The notes below the pieces were generated by a model. The model saw only the letters and a list, made by a program, of their open reading frames with translations, was not told the origin of the DNA and did no database searches. From contig JAWPHD010007118.1 of NCBI GenBank assembly GCA_037043455.1, forward strand, positions 1-64,000: a DNA stretch of 64,000 nt, in the 5' to 3' direction. This document shows, piece after piece, positions 48,498 through 58,644 of this stretch (the stretch's first letter is position 1; each line of letters starts with the position of its first letter). The position numbers were made by a program, and so were the translations under genes. This DNA comes from Cyrtodaria siliqua (taxonomy: Eukaryota; Mollusca; Bivalvia; Adapedonta; Hiatellidae).

Positions 48498-48750
48498 ATA
48501 CTCAGCTGCAAAAGAAACTGGACACTTTGAAAAATTTACTTTACACCCTATCCTCTTTATCAAGCGACAGTCCCTTAATGATTCGACCTATTGAAAAACA
48601 AATGACAACATGATATTGACAATGGAAGGATAAAATCTTTGGTACCAAACATGGCATATTCATTTAGAATTTGTCAATTTAATTCTAAAGAAACTTTATA
48701 CAATTAAATCTAAAAAACTCAGCGTCCACTTTCGTTTGCAACTGAGTTTA
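48498..48750. mobile_element. Mariner-like MITE with TACTCAGCTGC ends
   Basis: The left end 'tactcagctgcaaaagaaac', 'tggacactttg' is mirrored by 'cagcgtccactttcgtttgc', 'aactgagttta' on the right, giving about 33 bp imperfect TIRs. TA flanks fit Tc1/mariner insertion. It is 253 bp and non-coding. Confidence 0.7.
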
Positions 48751-48799
48751 TGTATAGCACGTAGCCGTGCCTGTGCTAAACGCTAAAGTGTTTACCACC

Positions 48800-49630
48800 G
48801 CCCGTTCCAAGACAGTACTCATATACTACTGCCCGTTCCAAGGCAGTACTCATATACCACTGCCCGTTCCAAGACAGTACTCATATACTACTGCCCGTTC
48901 CAAGGCAGTACTCATATACCACTGCCCGTTCCAAGACAGTATTCATATACCTCTGCCCGTTCCAAGACAGTACTCATATACCACTGCCCGTTCCAAGGCA
49001 GTACTCATATACCACTGCCCGTTCCAAGGCAGTACTCATATACCTCTGCCCGTTCCAAGGCAGTACTCATATACCTCTGCCCGTTCCAAGACAGTACTCA
49101 TATACTACTGCCCATTCCAAGGCAGTACTCATATACCACTGCCCGTTCCAAGACAGTATTCATATACCTCTGCCCGTTCCAAGACAGTACTCATATACCA
49201 CTGCCCGTTCCAAGGCAGTACTCATATACCACTGCCCGTTCCAAGGCAGTACTCATATACCTCTGCCCGTTCCAAGGCAGTACTCATATACCTCTGCCCG
49301 TTCCAAGACAGTACTCATATACCACTGCCCGTTAAAAGACAGTACTCATATACCACTGCCCGTTCCAAGACAGTACTCATATACCACTGCCCGTTCCAAG
49401 ACAGTAGTCATATACCACTGCCCGTTCCAAGACAGTACTCATATACCTCTGCCCGTTCCAAGGCAGTACTCATATACCTCTGCCCGTTCCAAGGCAGTAC
49501 TCATATACCACTGCCCGTTCCAAGGCAGTACTCATATACCTCTGCCCGTTCCAAGGCAGTACTCATATACCACTGCCCGTTCCAAGGCAGTACTCATATA
49601 CCACTGCCCGTTCCAAGGCAGTACTCATAT
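48800..49630 (+). repeat. Minisatellite, 27 x 31 bp, with higher-order structure
   Basis: The unit is 'gcccgttccaaggcagtact' plus 'catataccact'. Starts run from 48800 to 49606 in exact 31 bp steps, without a single indel. Variation sits mainly at three sites: ga/gg before 'cag', the c/t/g in 'gtact', and ta/ca/ct before 'ct'. Units 3-9 (48862-49078) and 10-16 (49079-49295) carry the same variant order and differ at one base, a 217 bp higher-order duplication. The 304-residue frame across it starts at GTG, contains no internal Met, and exists because none of the three phases of the unit has a stop. 'ctgcc' and 'ggcag' in each unit can form a small hairpin. Confidence 0.95.
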
Positions 49631-49719
49631 CGTCAACCATTTTATGTTTGTGGTGTCGCATACTTTGCTTTTACATTGTAATTATCGCTTGTTTTGTATG
49701 CGTGCTTTTGTTTGACTGT

Positions 49720-50190
49720 ATTCTTCTGCTTCTTCCATATATTGACCACCATCAACTAACTAATGATATTGCCAAGTACATGAAAGTTGCGCTAGAAGTA
49801 AGAAGAAGAAAAATAGTGAAATTCTATACAGTGAAAGGTTAAAAAATAAAATACTGTTTATGGGCTTAGATAGAGATATTGGACACTTGAGTCTTAAAGG
49901 CTTCAAGTGACCCAAGCTGCACAATGTCTGGAGGCAATCTGTTCCTCTCTTGGATGGTTCGTGGGAAGAAGTATTATTCACTTTTACAGACTGGTATCTG
50001 GTAGGATTTCTGGTGCATATTTCTAGATAGCCTGGCTGGTGGGATTTCTTTCCATCTTTATCTATGGCGACAAGTTGGTTATCTATTTTGTAAAGCATGG
50101 TTAGCCGTGCAGCCCGTCTTCTATCTTGCAGGGATCGCCATTCTAGTACGTCGAGCACTAGTCTGTCAATGCTAGTCTGTGAATGCTACA
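49720..50190 (-). pseudogene. Truncated non-LTR retrotransposon: C-terminal end of reverse transcriptase ORF plus 3' UTR
   Basis: On the minus strand one frame from about 50158 reads 'LEWRSLQDRRRAARLTML' and 'YKIDNQLVAIDKDGKK'. After a frameshift near 49980 it continues 'YFFPRTIQERNRLPPDIV' and 'QLGSLEAFKTQVSNISI', then stops at 49866-49868. This combination marks the last part of the RT-bearing ORF of CR1/L2-like LINEs, where an RT domain is followed by 'RR..RL...YKI' and 'FFPRTI..WN.LP..'. The W of the final motif is R here. The 3' UTR ends in a GAAGAAG-type tail near 49720. It is 5'-truncated and dead. Confidence 0.85.
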
Positions 50191-50231
50191 TTTCCTGTGA
50201 ATGCTACATTTCCTGTGAATGCTACATTTCC
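50178..50231 (+). repeat. Tandem 3 x 18 bp at the LINE 5' break
   Basis: Three identical units of 'tgtgaatgctacatttcc'. They abut the point where LINE homology is lost, so they may relate to the truncation junction. Confidence 0.9.
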
Positions 50232-50283
50232 TGTTTGACTTTCATACCTACTTTTATGTTATTTTTTTATTTTTGTTTTATTT

Positions 50284-50385
50284 TTTAGCACATTTAGGCT
50301 ATTTATGACGGTCGATTGTGTTGTGGTGGGGCAGACAACCCACTTATTCCTGGATAGAACCAGAAATGTATACCTCCGGCCATTT
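50284..50385 (-). mobile_element. SINE family 1 copy (body)
   Basis: Minus strand: 'ggaggtatacatttctggtt', 'ctatccaggaataagtgggt', 'tgtctgcc', 'atcgaccgtcataaatagcc', 'taaatgtgctaaaaa'. The head is missing. Confidence 0.7.
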
Positions 50386-50454
50386 ATCGCGAAATTAATA
50401 TATATGACTACTCCGGCCGATAAAAGACTCTGGGTATTGTTTAACCACTCATAG

Positions 50455-50578
50455 GATATGTTGTCTACTTTTTAATTTAGTCTTTTGGCTGTTACTTGTG
50501 ATACGCAGGCTTCATAACCGCTGCTCCCAACTAAATTCCTTTTTGTTTATTTCGCTTTTCGGGGCATACACTTTTATT
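50455..50578 (-). repeat. Segment homologous to the exon-like region at 57.9 kb
   Basis: The minus strand matches 57880-57985 plus: 'cgaaataaacaaaa.ggaa', 'tttagttgg', 'atgaagcctgcgtatcaca', 'agccaaaagact', 'ttaaaaag'. In one frame both read like 'EINK.EFSW.Q.L' followed by stop, then 'SLRIT.NSQKT.LKSRQ'. It is a dispersed repeat, possibly from a mobile element ORF. Confidence 0.6.
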
Positions 50579-50699
50579 AGATCCTGGGATCTAGGGATCT
50601 GGATATAGGGGATGAAATAAAGATACAAATATTGCTATATCCACCGCCATATGCTTGCCATCTTCGGGATGGTTAAAATTCTGTACTGTTTATTTTTAT

Positions 50700-50760
50700 G
50701 AATATTGAGTTCTGCTACCGCTCATGAACAGTCTCAATCAAACCGAGACTGCAATATTTC
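50700..50760 (-). repeat. Fragment of hairpin-rich repeat family H
   Basis: 'gctcatgaacagtctcaatc' and 'aaaccgagactgc' resemble the 'gagtctgttcatgag' hairpin section of the family. Little else of the monomer is present. Confidence 0.4.
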
Positions 50761-51309
50761 GTATGTGTCGTGCTCGGCCGTTTCCAAAGGTCCATCATCA
50801 TACTCTTTATTACGTATTAACATAAATTTACATATAAGCATTTTCGTGAGTGAGGTTACATTATAAGTGATTGGCAGTAGATGATCTGCGATATACCGAG
50901 TCTGGAATTCACCAGCCAATCTTCAACTTATTCTGAGACTTCAGCTCAAGTACTTAAATTTCGTTCACAAATATTCCCATGACCTTCAGAGATAAACACT
51001 CTTATGAAATTGCAATTTATTAGTATTAATCATAAATATATATTATATTATACATATCAGCTTGTTAGGAACATTTACACTTACACAAATGTTTGTGATA
51101 TTTAGGCTTAAGTCTAACGATATTCTCAAGAATATTTGGTGAATTCAAGGTCAGTGAAAAATTGATGGTAGATCTGTACACAAAACAGGAAAACTAGTCT
51201 TACTCCTTTAAATATCGTAAATGCAACAGAGTAAATAGTGTTTGGCCAATAGAAAATTAATCATACATCAATAACGTTTGTTTTTTAATCTTTATTTAGT
51301 GCTTATGCC

Positions 51310-51505
51310 ATTTATGTCGTATATGCAATTATCTTGATATCGGATATGCAATGATAATGAAACTAATAATGTTTATGAAATCATTGTGAAAATTATATCG
51401 TATAACTAAAACCGTATATGTAATTATCGTGAAACTAATATTGCATATGCAATTATTGTGAAACAAATATCGTCAATTCAGTTATTGTGAATATAGTATC
51501 GTATA
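51310..51505 (+). repeat. Diverged minisatellite, about 30-33 bp unit
   Basis: Variants of 'gtatatgcaattatcgtgaa' plus 'actaatatc' repeat about six times with many substitutions. It borders the left end of the 2.17 kb element. Confidence 0.7.
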
Positions 51506-51512
51506 CATTTAT

Positions 51513-53680
51513 GGTCATATACCACTATTGCATTTCCCATAGGTCTCCATTATAGCCTTTTGGCCTACAACCCCTATTCCTATATCGGAACGGATGAAAA
51601 AAACTAACTGTTTTTAAAGAACTATCTTAGAGACACTCAAAAATGACCAGCAAATTGGGGATAATCTGATGCTTTCAGCCTCTAATAGTTCACTGAAGGT
51701 GGCCACCCCCAGAATGGCAGTAAAGAAATTTTACTTTTTGCAAATATACTCTCAGTAAAATTGTATCCATAAAAATGCAAATTTCAGTCAAAATATCCTA
51801 AATCAACATGTTTTATGATGGAAACATAATATTTTGATGTTTTATGGGGATTTGTTATGATTTGGGTAATTTAATCCAATCAGAATCTACCTTACAATCT
51901 GACTATATGCCCTAATAGACCCTATACTTTTTTCAACCAATCAGAAGCCCCAAATCAATAGTGGTATCTGACCTAAATAGACATTCAAACCTAACTGAAG
52001 TTTGTTTTTTCTGGCTAAATTGTTTCATACATTCATTCTGAGGAAAGTTGTGTCTTTTGATTTTAGAAAAAAATACTTTTCTACAAATTATGAGGGCTTT
52101 AAAGGGCTTCGGCTGATGTCAAATTCATGCGATTTTTACGCGTAAATCCAGAATCTTCAAAATGCCATATCTCGACAACCGTTCCAATCTTTTGTTTCAA
52201 ATAAAGTGATTTTGAATTGATTTCATCAATAACATGTGATTTTCAACCAGTTGAAGCTCTCTTGAAAATCATTTCTACTAAAAAATGATATTTGTGATTT
52301 TCAGGGCTCAAAATAGCAGATTTTACCAAAATATGCCATTGTTTTTGTATATATTCAAACTCTGCCTTCAAATGGATTAATTAACATTATGCAGCAGTTT
52401 ATATATGTGAAACCATCAAGAAAATGCATCTTTTCAGTTAAAAAATGACAAAAAATAATTCTGAGAATATTCTCCCCAACTCCATTTTTAAGGCCATGCA
52501 ATGTTTTACAATATGCTCATTACACAAGATTGCCTGTAATTGTACAATTTAATGTATTTTTTTATTAGATATTGTTTGTGCCACCTTTACAGGTCATTTT
52601 CATGCAGCCATGCAGCCAAAAAGCACTGTTGACAGTACAGATCCATGAAAATTCATTAAAATGAAGGGGGTGGGGTAGATAAAAACTTTAAAAAAAAAAA
52701 AATGTCATATTTTTTGCCAACTAAATTATTTAATTTGTAAAATGTATTAAACCGCATAACATATTTGCATATCAACACTAACCGTCAAGACGCGATGAAC
52801 TCAGAGTCAGAGTTTACCTCAACAGCTTTTTCAAAACAGACATAAGCGCCTTTTCAACATCTTAGCAGACAGACGCAACTTGTCGCTTTCTGACATTTTT
52901 GCCAAAAAAATGTATGCAAAGCCCTCATAAATTAATAAACTTACTAGATATACCTTTAATTTTGTCAAATAGGTGCATTACAGGCCAATTGTGTATACCA
53001 GGTGTCAGGTATGGCTAATTTTGTGTCCACAACCCTAATAAAAGAATTTAAATTACCTATATTGCATCATAAAACTTTCAAATATTTAAAAATCATTTAA
53101 AAAGTTACAAGAAAAGTCAAAATACAACATAATTCAACATTTCTCACACTTTCAAATCATTGTGTTAGAAAAAAAGTATGTCTACTTTCACTTTTACCAC
53201 ATGCAGAATCTAGCTTTAGGTCATATACCACTATTGCATTTCCCATAGGTCTCCATTATAGCCTTTTGGCCTACAACCCCTATTCCTATATCGGAACGGA
53301 TGAAAAAACCTAACTGTTTTTAAAGAACTATCTTAGAGACACTCAAAAATGACCAGCAAATTGGGGATAATCTGATGCTTTCAGCCTCTAATAGTTCACT
53401 GAAGGTGGCCACCCCCAGAATGGCAGTAAAGAAATTTTACTTTTTGCAAATATACTCTCAGTAAAATTGTATCCATAAAAATGCAAATTTCAGTCAAAAT
53501 ATCCTAAATCAACATGTTTTATGATGGAAACATAATATTTTGATGTTTTATGGGGATTTGTTATGATTTGGGTAATTTAATCCAATCAGAATCTACCTTA
53601 CAATCTGACTATATGCCCTAATAGACCCTATACTTTTTTCAACCAATCAGAAGCCCCAAATCAATAGTGGTATCTGACCT
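51513..53680. mobile_element. 2.17 kb element with 462 bp terminal direct repeats (family T)
   Basis: The repeats 51513-51974 and 53219-53680 are the same length and differ at one base (a/c in the 'ggatgaaaaaa' run). TTAT flanks the outer ends (51509-51512 and 53681-53684), whereas the inner junctions (taaa and ttta) do not match the outer flanks. That is what one insertion of the whole unit would give. Each 462 bp repeat itself begins GGTCATATACCACTATTG and ends in nearly the complement of that, an 18 bp inverted repeat, far longer than the short ends of usual LTRs. I find no primer-binding site, polypurine tract, gag/pol or transposase. It could be a non-autonomous LTR-like element or two MITEs moving as a composite. 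Confidence 0.75.
52089..52929. mobile_element. 841 bp inner element with TATGAGGGCTTT TIRs
   Basis: TATGAGGGCTTT at the left and AAAGCCCTCATA at the right are perfect 12 bp inverted repeats. AAT flanks both sides (52086-52088 and 52930-52932). The interior is AT-rich and non-coding. If real, it inserted into the internal part of the 2.17 kb element, whose own interior would then be only about 400 bp. Confidence 0.55.
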
Positions 53681-53695
53681 TATGCCATTATAGTG

Positions 53696-54060
53696 ATAAA
53701 TACTGATAAAGGTGATCCTTTGTGAGCAACAAACACAATTAAGAGAATACAGCAGCAGACTCGGTTTAAATGAGTCTGTTCATGAGAAGTAATGAAAGAA
53801 GCAACACCTCTCACGCCCCCTAGCACCGACTTACGCGGTTTTCTACTTCAAAGCCACCTATATTGGGTTTGTTGGTCCCAAAGGACCAGTAAAAATAACA
53901 CAACTGATTCGTAGCACGGGGAGACTTTTTACAGCCGCCACACTGCACTAAACGAACGCTAGTGTGAATGTTAATAAAAACTGATAAAGGTGATCCTTTG
54001 TGAGCAACAAACACAAGTAAGAGAATAAAGCAGCATACTCGGTTTTATTGAGTCTGTTAA
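53696..54060 (+). repeat. Hairpin-rich repeat family H, copy C
   Basis: Begins 'aaatactgataaaggtgatc', and carries 'cagactcgg'/'gagtctg', 'gaagtaa', 'acctctcacgccccctagca', 'ggaccagtaaaaataacac', 'gccgccacactgcactaaac', 'gctagtgtgaatgttaat'. A second partial monomer starts at about 53965. It follows directly after the 2.17 kb element. Confidence 0.75.
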
Positions 54061-54064
54061 TAAA

Positions 54065-54825
54065 ACAAACCGTGTTTTAATCAAAGGCAAACAAACATAT
54101 AAGCTAAGTGCACTGTATACTTAAACTCTCTTCATTGCAAGATATGGTTGTGTAAGTTCCATTATGTTATCGAAAGAAATTGCTGCCATTGCAAATGCTA
54201 AAATAGGAAATACATAAGTTAACCTATCTAGTAGTTAACACAAACACATTTTTCAACTTGCCAGAACATTCTCCAAAATACATTTCAGAATTGTTAATTA
54301 ATTCATAAATAACATTTATTAAAATGAGAGCATTTATTTTTACCAAATGTGTGTTTTTATTAAACATGAAATTGTGAGATTAAACATTCAAAAACAGGTA
54401 AATCTTTACCGCGGTTATACATGGAAACAAATATGACAGCCCCAATGGAAAGTACTGTATGGGAATTTAACTTTTAGCACATTGGACTTGGACTTACCTT
54501 GAAAATAAGACACATCTTTTTGAATATGTATGTTCTGTTTTATTTGCTATCTTCGGAAAAGCTTGCATTGTGTTCTAGAGGAAAGCAATTAGTGTAATAA
54601 AGGAAATAACTGGTTTAAATATTAATATACATGTAGTAACGCCAAAGTCGAAGCATAAAATGTGCCTCTGGGGGAATAACAAAACGGCAACTCCTGCATA
54701 ATGGTTAAATAGCGTACAAATAAAGTGCTCTGATCCGACAAGTTTCTTTGCCTGTCAGAAATACATACAATTTCAGATATTATCAAAGAACATAAATTTA
54801 CAATTTGTTCGTATTTACTTACAAC
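54065..54825. other. No supported gene
   Basis: AT-rich DNA with a 70-residue minus frame lacking motifs. Confidence 0.45.
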
Positions 54826-54829
54826 CTCT

Positions 54830-55560
54830 AGCAATTTAATTGAAATGTCAGGTTATTCATGTTAATTCAGTTAGTCGCGGTTACAAATGCATCACAAAAA
54901 GTAAATTACTTCCGAATGATTTTTAGGGAGGTAGTTTTACAGCAAGGTAATATGTCAATTCAAACATGTTCTAATTACTTCATTAGTCATTCTTTAATAT
55001 TTCTTCTTTAAATATCCTTTGGATTCTGCCATGTCATTGAATACATGCTTTGTGGCTTTCTAGGCATTTTATATTCATATATACATGTATTATCTTTGTG
55101 TTATACTTATATTGCCTATTAATGCTGCCTGTGAAAGCTACATTTCAACCTGTATACATACTTCTATGAAAATGTTCTCGATGTATTATCTCTGTGTTTT
55201 CCTTTTGTTTCATATGATGGCCCTAAACAAAGCAAGTTACAAGTACAACTGCTTTTATCGCGTAATTAAATGTCCTTTTTACTGTCCATCGATGTCTGAA
55301 CTTAAAAACAGGAAATAGGGAATAATGTGATTGGAGATAGAGCATTCGCGTTTGGTCTTGTAGATGGGGGACTCTCCCATATTCAGGTATATGCATAACA
55401 TCATCAATACGAAAACAAAGTCGAAATTAGATATTTTTCGTTCCTGAATACCTGTATGATAAATAGTTTTATGGACCTCATATTCACAAATAGTTTATAT
55501 ATCATTGATGCGTTCCATTTTTTTCACTTTCAGAGTCATCAGAAGAATGAATGCCCTGAA
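54830..55560 (-). repeat. Inverted duplication IR1, left arm
   Basis: Three blocks on the minus strand align in order with 60448-61040 plus: 'cattcttctgatgac' with 'gaatatgaggtccataaaac'; 'acaagaccaaa' with 'atcgatggacagtaaaaag'; and 'gtgatgcatttgt' with 'tcaattaaattgctag'. Divergence is substantial, with differing spacer lengths. No frame is conserved. Confidence 0.7.
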
Positions 55561-55564
55561 GAGG

Positions 55565-56140
55565 TAAAAAGCATTAATCAATATTGACCAACCTCGATAG
55601 CTTTGAGCACATACTCATTTGCGGCAAATGGAGTGCTGTTACTATTCGCCAACAAGTCCCGTTTTAACTTTTGCGGAAATGGTTAGCGTTCACGCATATT
55701 CAGGAGGTCCGGGAACGGTCACTGTCCGGCCGAATGATACGGTCGGCTGAGGGTCGAGTGAGGATCAGTTTAAATGGACACATGAAATCCGAAGTTACAA
55801 TGATCAAGTATTACAATTAGCACATCGATTTATTAATCCAGTACCGGTTTGACTTTAAACCTGTTTACATATAATAAAATATAATTTTGGGTTTTCATTT
55901 TTTCTTGGTTATTCTACCATATATTTTAATATATTATTGATGCATTAAAATAAACAGTTAGTGATATGCAAATGCACTTTTCTTTTAACTATTATAATAA
56001 GTAATACTAATGATTTTAAAAATTCAGATTATAAAGAAAAACTAACTGGACGACGGTGTTTGAAACAAACCAAAATTGTCATGTGTCCCTTTACCCTGAT
56101 TATCTATTGCCTTTGGTGTAACGTCAACGTCAGTGCCGAT
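55565..56140. other. Non-coding DNA with an end of the TAAAGGGAC family
   Basis: 'aactaactggacgacggtgt' followed by 'attgtcatgtgtcccttta' near 56039-56092 matches the right end of the family at 2517-2828 and near 22.2 kb. Nothing else is recognised. Confidence 0.5.
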
Positions 56141-56144
56141 TGTA

Positions 56145-56235
56145 AACTGAGTACTGAAAAAGGGATCAATCCCTCGGTCTTCGTACTGAAAAGGGGATCA
56201 ATCCCTTGGTCTTAGTACCGAAAAGGGGATCGACC
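56145..56235 (+). repeat. Three tandem units of 'gtactgaaaaggggatcaat'
   Basis: 'actgaaaaagggatcaatcc', 'ctcggtcttcgt' and two similar units follow each other, then 'caaaaacaaacaagagagaa'. The phrase resembles the start of the family H monomer. Confidence 0.7.
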
Positions 56236-56309
56236 CTTCATAGCACAAAAACAAACAAGAGAGAAACAGATGAGAGACAAACCACATTGAACGAGTCACT
56301 GCCAGACTC

Positions 56310-56715
56310 CGTAATACACAGGATATTACCGTTATACACAGGGTAATACCGTAATACACAGAGTATTCCTAGAGTATTCTTGTGTATTACCGTAAAACAA
56401 ATGGTTATTACCACATTACACGGCGGTATTGCAGCAATACACAAAGTATTACCAAAATACACAGGGTATAACAGCCATATACATGGTATTACAGTACTAC
56501 ATTGTCATGATACACAGGAGTATTAGCGTAATACACAGGGGTATAACAGCAATACACAGGGATAATACCGTAATACATAGGGGTATTACAGTAACACACA
56601 GGGTATTACAGTAATACAATGATGTATTACCGTAATACACATGGGCATAACTGTAGTAATACACATTGGTATTACCGTTATACACAATGGTATTACCATA
56701 ATACACAGGGGTATA
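56310..56715. repeat. Diverged minisatellite, 'gtattaccgtaatacacag'
   Basis: About 18 units of 19-24 bp vary around 'ggtattaccgtaatacacag'. Frames of 61-75 residues on both strands ('YYGNTLCIT' type) are by-products. The unit is internally near-palindromic ('gtatta.cgtaatac'). Confidence 0.85.
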
Positions 56716-56816
56716 CAATACCATTTGGCAGAACTTCGCATGCTACCGTCATGTTTGATAGGACATACAAGTTGGCGTAAAAGTCAAACAAGAAATTTAG
56801 CATTTACGGAGCAGTC

Positions 56817-57046
56817 AAACAGTGCATTTAAAGTTTCTTAATGCCATACCACACTGATCACTAAACAGTGCATTTAAAGTTTCCTAATGCCATACGACAC
56901 TGATCACTAAACAGTGCATTTAAAGTTTCTTAATGCCATACCACACTGATCACTAAACAGTGCATTTAAAGTTTCCTAATGCCATACCACACTGATCACT
57001 AAACAGTGCATTTAAAGTTTCCTAATGCCATACGACACTGATCACT
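56817..57046 (+). repeat. Minisatellite, 5 x 46 bp
   Basis: Units 'aaacagtgcatttaaagttt', 'cytaatgccataccacactg', 'atcact' start at 56817, 56863, 56909, 56955 and 57001 with two variable bases and no indels. The y and c/g variants alternate, indicating a recent expansion from a few template units. Confidence 0.95.
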
Positions 57047-57049
57047 CCG

Positions 57050-57575
57050 CATGCCACGCGCACATTAAAAGTCTGGATACTATTTATTTAAGTCTCTTAA
57101 AGTGAGGAAATAAAGCAGTATTTTTTTCTTCTTTATTCAACAATACTGTTGTTGGATCAGTCTCGCCTGGCCTTTGGCCAATATAATTATAAAACTGTCT
57201 GTATACAAATAGATATTGAATACATACGACTATAAATGATGTAAACATTGCATGTTAAACAATAATTTGTTTTGTTAAGAAACTGCTGTTTTGTTCAATG
57301 CGTTTGCAAAAGCCAACACCTATTTCTGGAAACTTCGAAACAACACAGGAATACTTAGTCATGATCTGGTTATTTATGTAAAAAAAAACACGTCAATCAC
57401 GAACCTATTCGTTAAATGTGGATTGAACAAGAATCACGTATTTCCAAATATAGGAAATACATTTTGAGTAATTAATCCTTTTTCCAGCGTATTGTATTCG
57501 TGGGAGGAGAACATTTGTATTGGTAACTGTAAATCACTGTTAGACATTCATTTGTATGAGAAAATGGTGGTATTT
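57050..57575. other. No feature seen
   Basis: AT-rich non-coding sequence. Confidence 0.45.
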
Positions 57576-57582
57576 TTGTTTC

Positions 57583-58135
57583 AGTTGATGAGGCCCTCTT
57601 AATACAGCTTTTGTATGAACAAAGGTATGAAAGGACAAATTCGGAAATCGTCGAACACGTTAAATACAAAAGATATTGAAGACTAGGTTTGATTGAAACC
57701 TTTCATGAACGGTTGTGAAAAGTGCTTAATAATGACAGTAGTACAGAAAGTTAAGCCATCCCGAAGGTGGTATACAAATGATGGTGAACATGGAACCTTC
57801 AATGCGGTATTTTCACACCATGCCATGGCCAGCGGCGTATGGTCCCAGTTTGTAACAAAACGCTTTGCCCTGAACGAGACAGCAATGGGCGAAATAAACA
57901 AAATGGAGTTTAGTTGGAAACAGAGTTTATGAAGCCTGCGTATCACAGGTAATAGCCAAAAGACTAGATTAAAAAGCAGGCAGTATATCTTAAGGGTGAT
58001 TAAACAATACTCAGAACCTTTAAAGGCTGGAGTAGTGGAAGCACCCATTCGAAATTCAAGTAAGAAAACAAACGTATTTGAGAATGTATCCCCGATATCT
58101 GTCAATATCGGGCTCAGCCAACATATTAAAACATA
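57583..58135 (+). pseudogene. Exon-like region of unknown origin, probably decayed
   Basis: After a good acceptor-like 'tatttttgtttcag' at 57569-57582 comes a frame reading 'DEALLIQLLYEQRYER' and ending with TGA at about 57680. A second plus frame from 57693 covers 'SRRWYTNDGEHGTFNAVF', 'SHHAMASGVWSQFVTKRF', stops at TGA 57930-57932, then stays open to 58134 ('SLRITGNSQKTRLKSRQ', 'YILRVIKQYSEPLKAGVV'). GC is higher than around it, and a 110 bp part recurs at 50455-50578 minus. I do not recognise the family. It could be a transposable-element ORF or host pseudogene; a 140-residue minus frame over the same place is taken as the shadow. Confidence 0.3.
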
Positions 58136-58261
58136 AAATCAGGTGTTTCATTAGTTGTGTTTTGGTGTGTTTTTAGAATAAAAACAATAAACTATCAACA
58201 ATGTTTTGTATTTAGTACATCTTACTTGTTAATTTGCTTCTTTTTTTTCTTTTTCTTCATA

Positions 58262-58640
58262 AAGCTAAGCCCCGTGTGGTTCCTGGGACCCCCGTTTGGT
58301 CACGGGGCAAAGAATAGAGCCACTGCAGATCCCTTTGGAGGGGTAGGCAGAGGGGTAGAATCCCCCACCCCACCAAATTCATGTTCATTTTATCATTTTT
58401 TGTTCATGTTAATTAAAGGTCTTCATCATGATTGTTTCAGGTGCCATCTCGCTCACATCCAGCGTAAATAGAGTTTCTACGATAGAATTTGCAGCAACTC
58501 TGTAGTTCAGGGTGAGAAGGTTCTAGGCCCATTTTCCATATTTTATCTCGATGTACATGGAGGATGAGCCTGGCATGTTCATTCCTGTTAGGCGCCATAT
58601 AACCTTTCATGTGTTGGTGCGCCTTAAAACCCAATTCATA
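58262..58640 (+). mobile_element. SINE-like or LINE-tail element (family S3), copy 2
   Basis: Matches 35889-36260: 'cccgtgtggttcctgggac', 'ttcatgttcattttatcat', 'aaggtcttcatcatga', 'gcagcaactctgtagttc', 'gatgtacatggaggatgagc', 'gttaggcgccatataacctt', 'gtgcgccttaaaacccaatt'. This copy has an extra 'gtttggtcacggggcaaaga' section and lacks the long C run and the CATTC tail. Confidence 0.75.
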
Positions 58641-58644
58641 AAGC

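Noticed and set aside
48800..49630. Possible CRISPR array
   Set aside because: Repeats are contiguous with no unique spacers, the context is eukaryotic, and no cas genes are present. The same holds for the other tandem arrays.
48767..49681. 304-residue frame as a gene
   Set aside because: It starts at GTG, has no internal Met, and consists of a 31 bp minisatellite open in every phase.
49760..50158. 132-residue minus frame as an intact gene
   Set aside because: The N-terminal half is LINE RT, but the frame shifts out of the conserved frame near 49980; the last 60 residues are off-frame.
51513..53680. Standard LTR retrotransposon
   Set aside because: No tRNA-complementary site after the left repeat, no polypurine tract before the right, no gag/pol, and terminal bases are not TG...CA. 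Kept as an unclassified terminal-repeat element instead.
57683..58105. 140-residue minus frame
   Set aside because: It is antisense to a plus frame with more coding-like composition and has no recognised motif.
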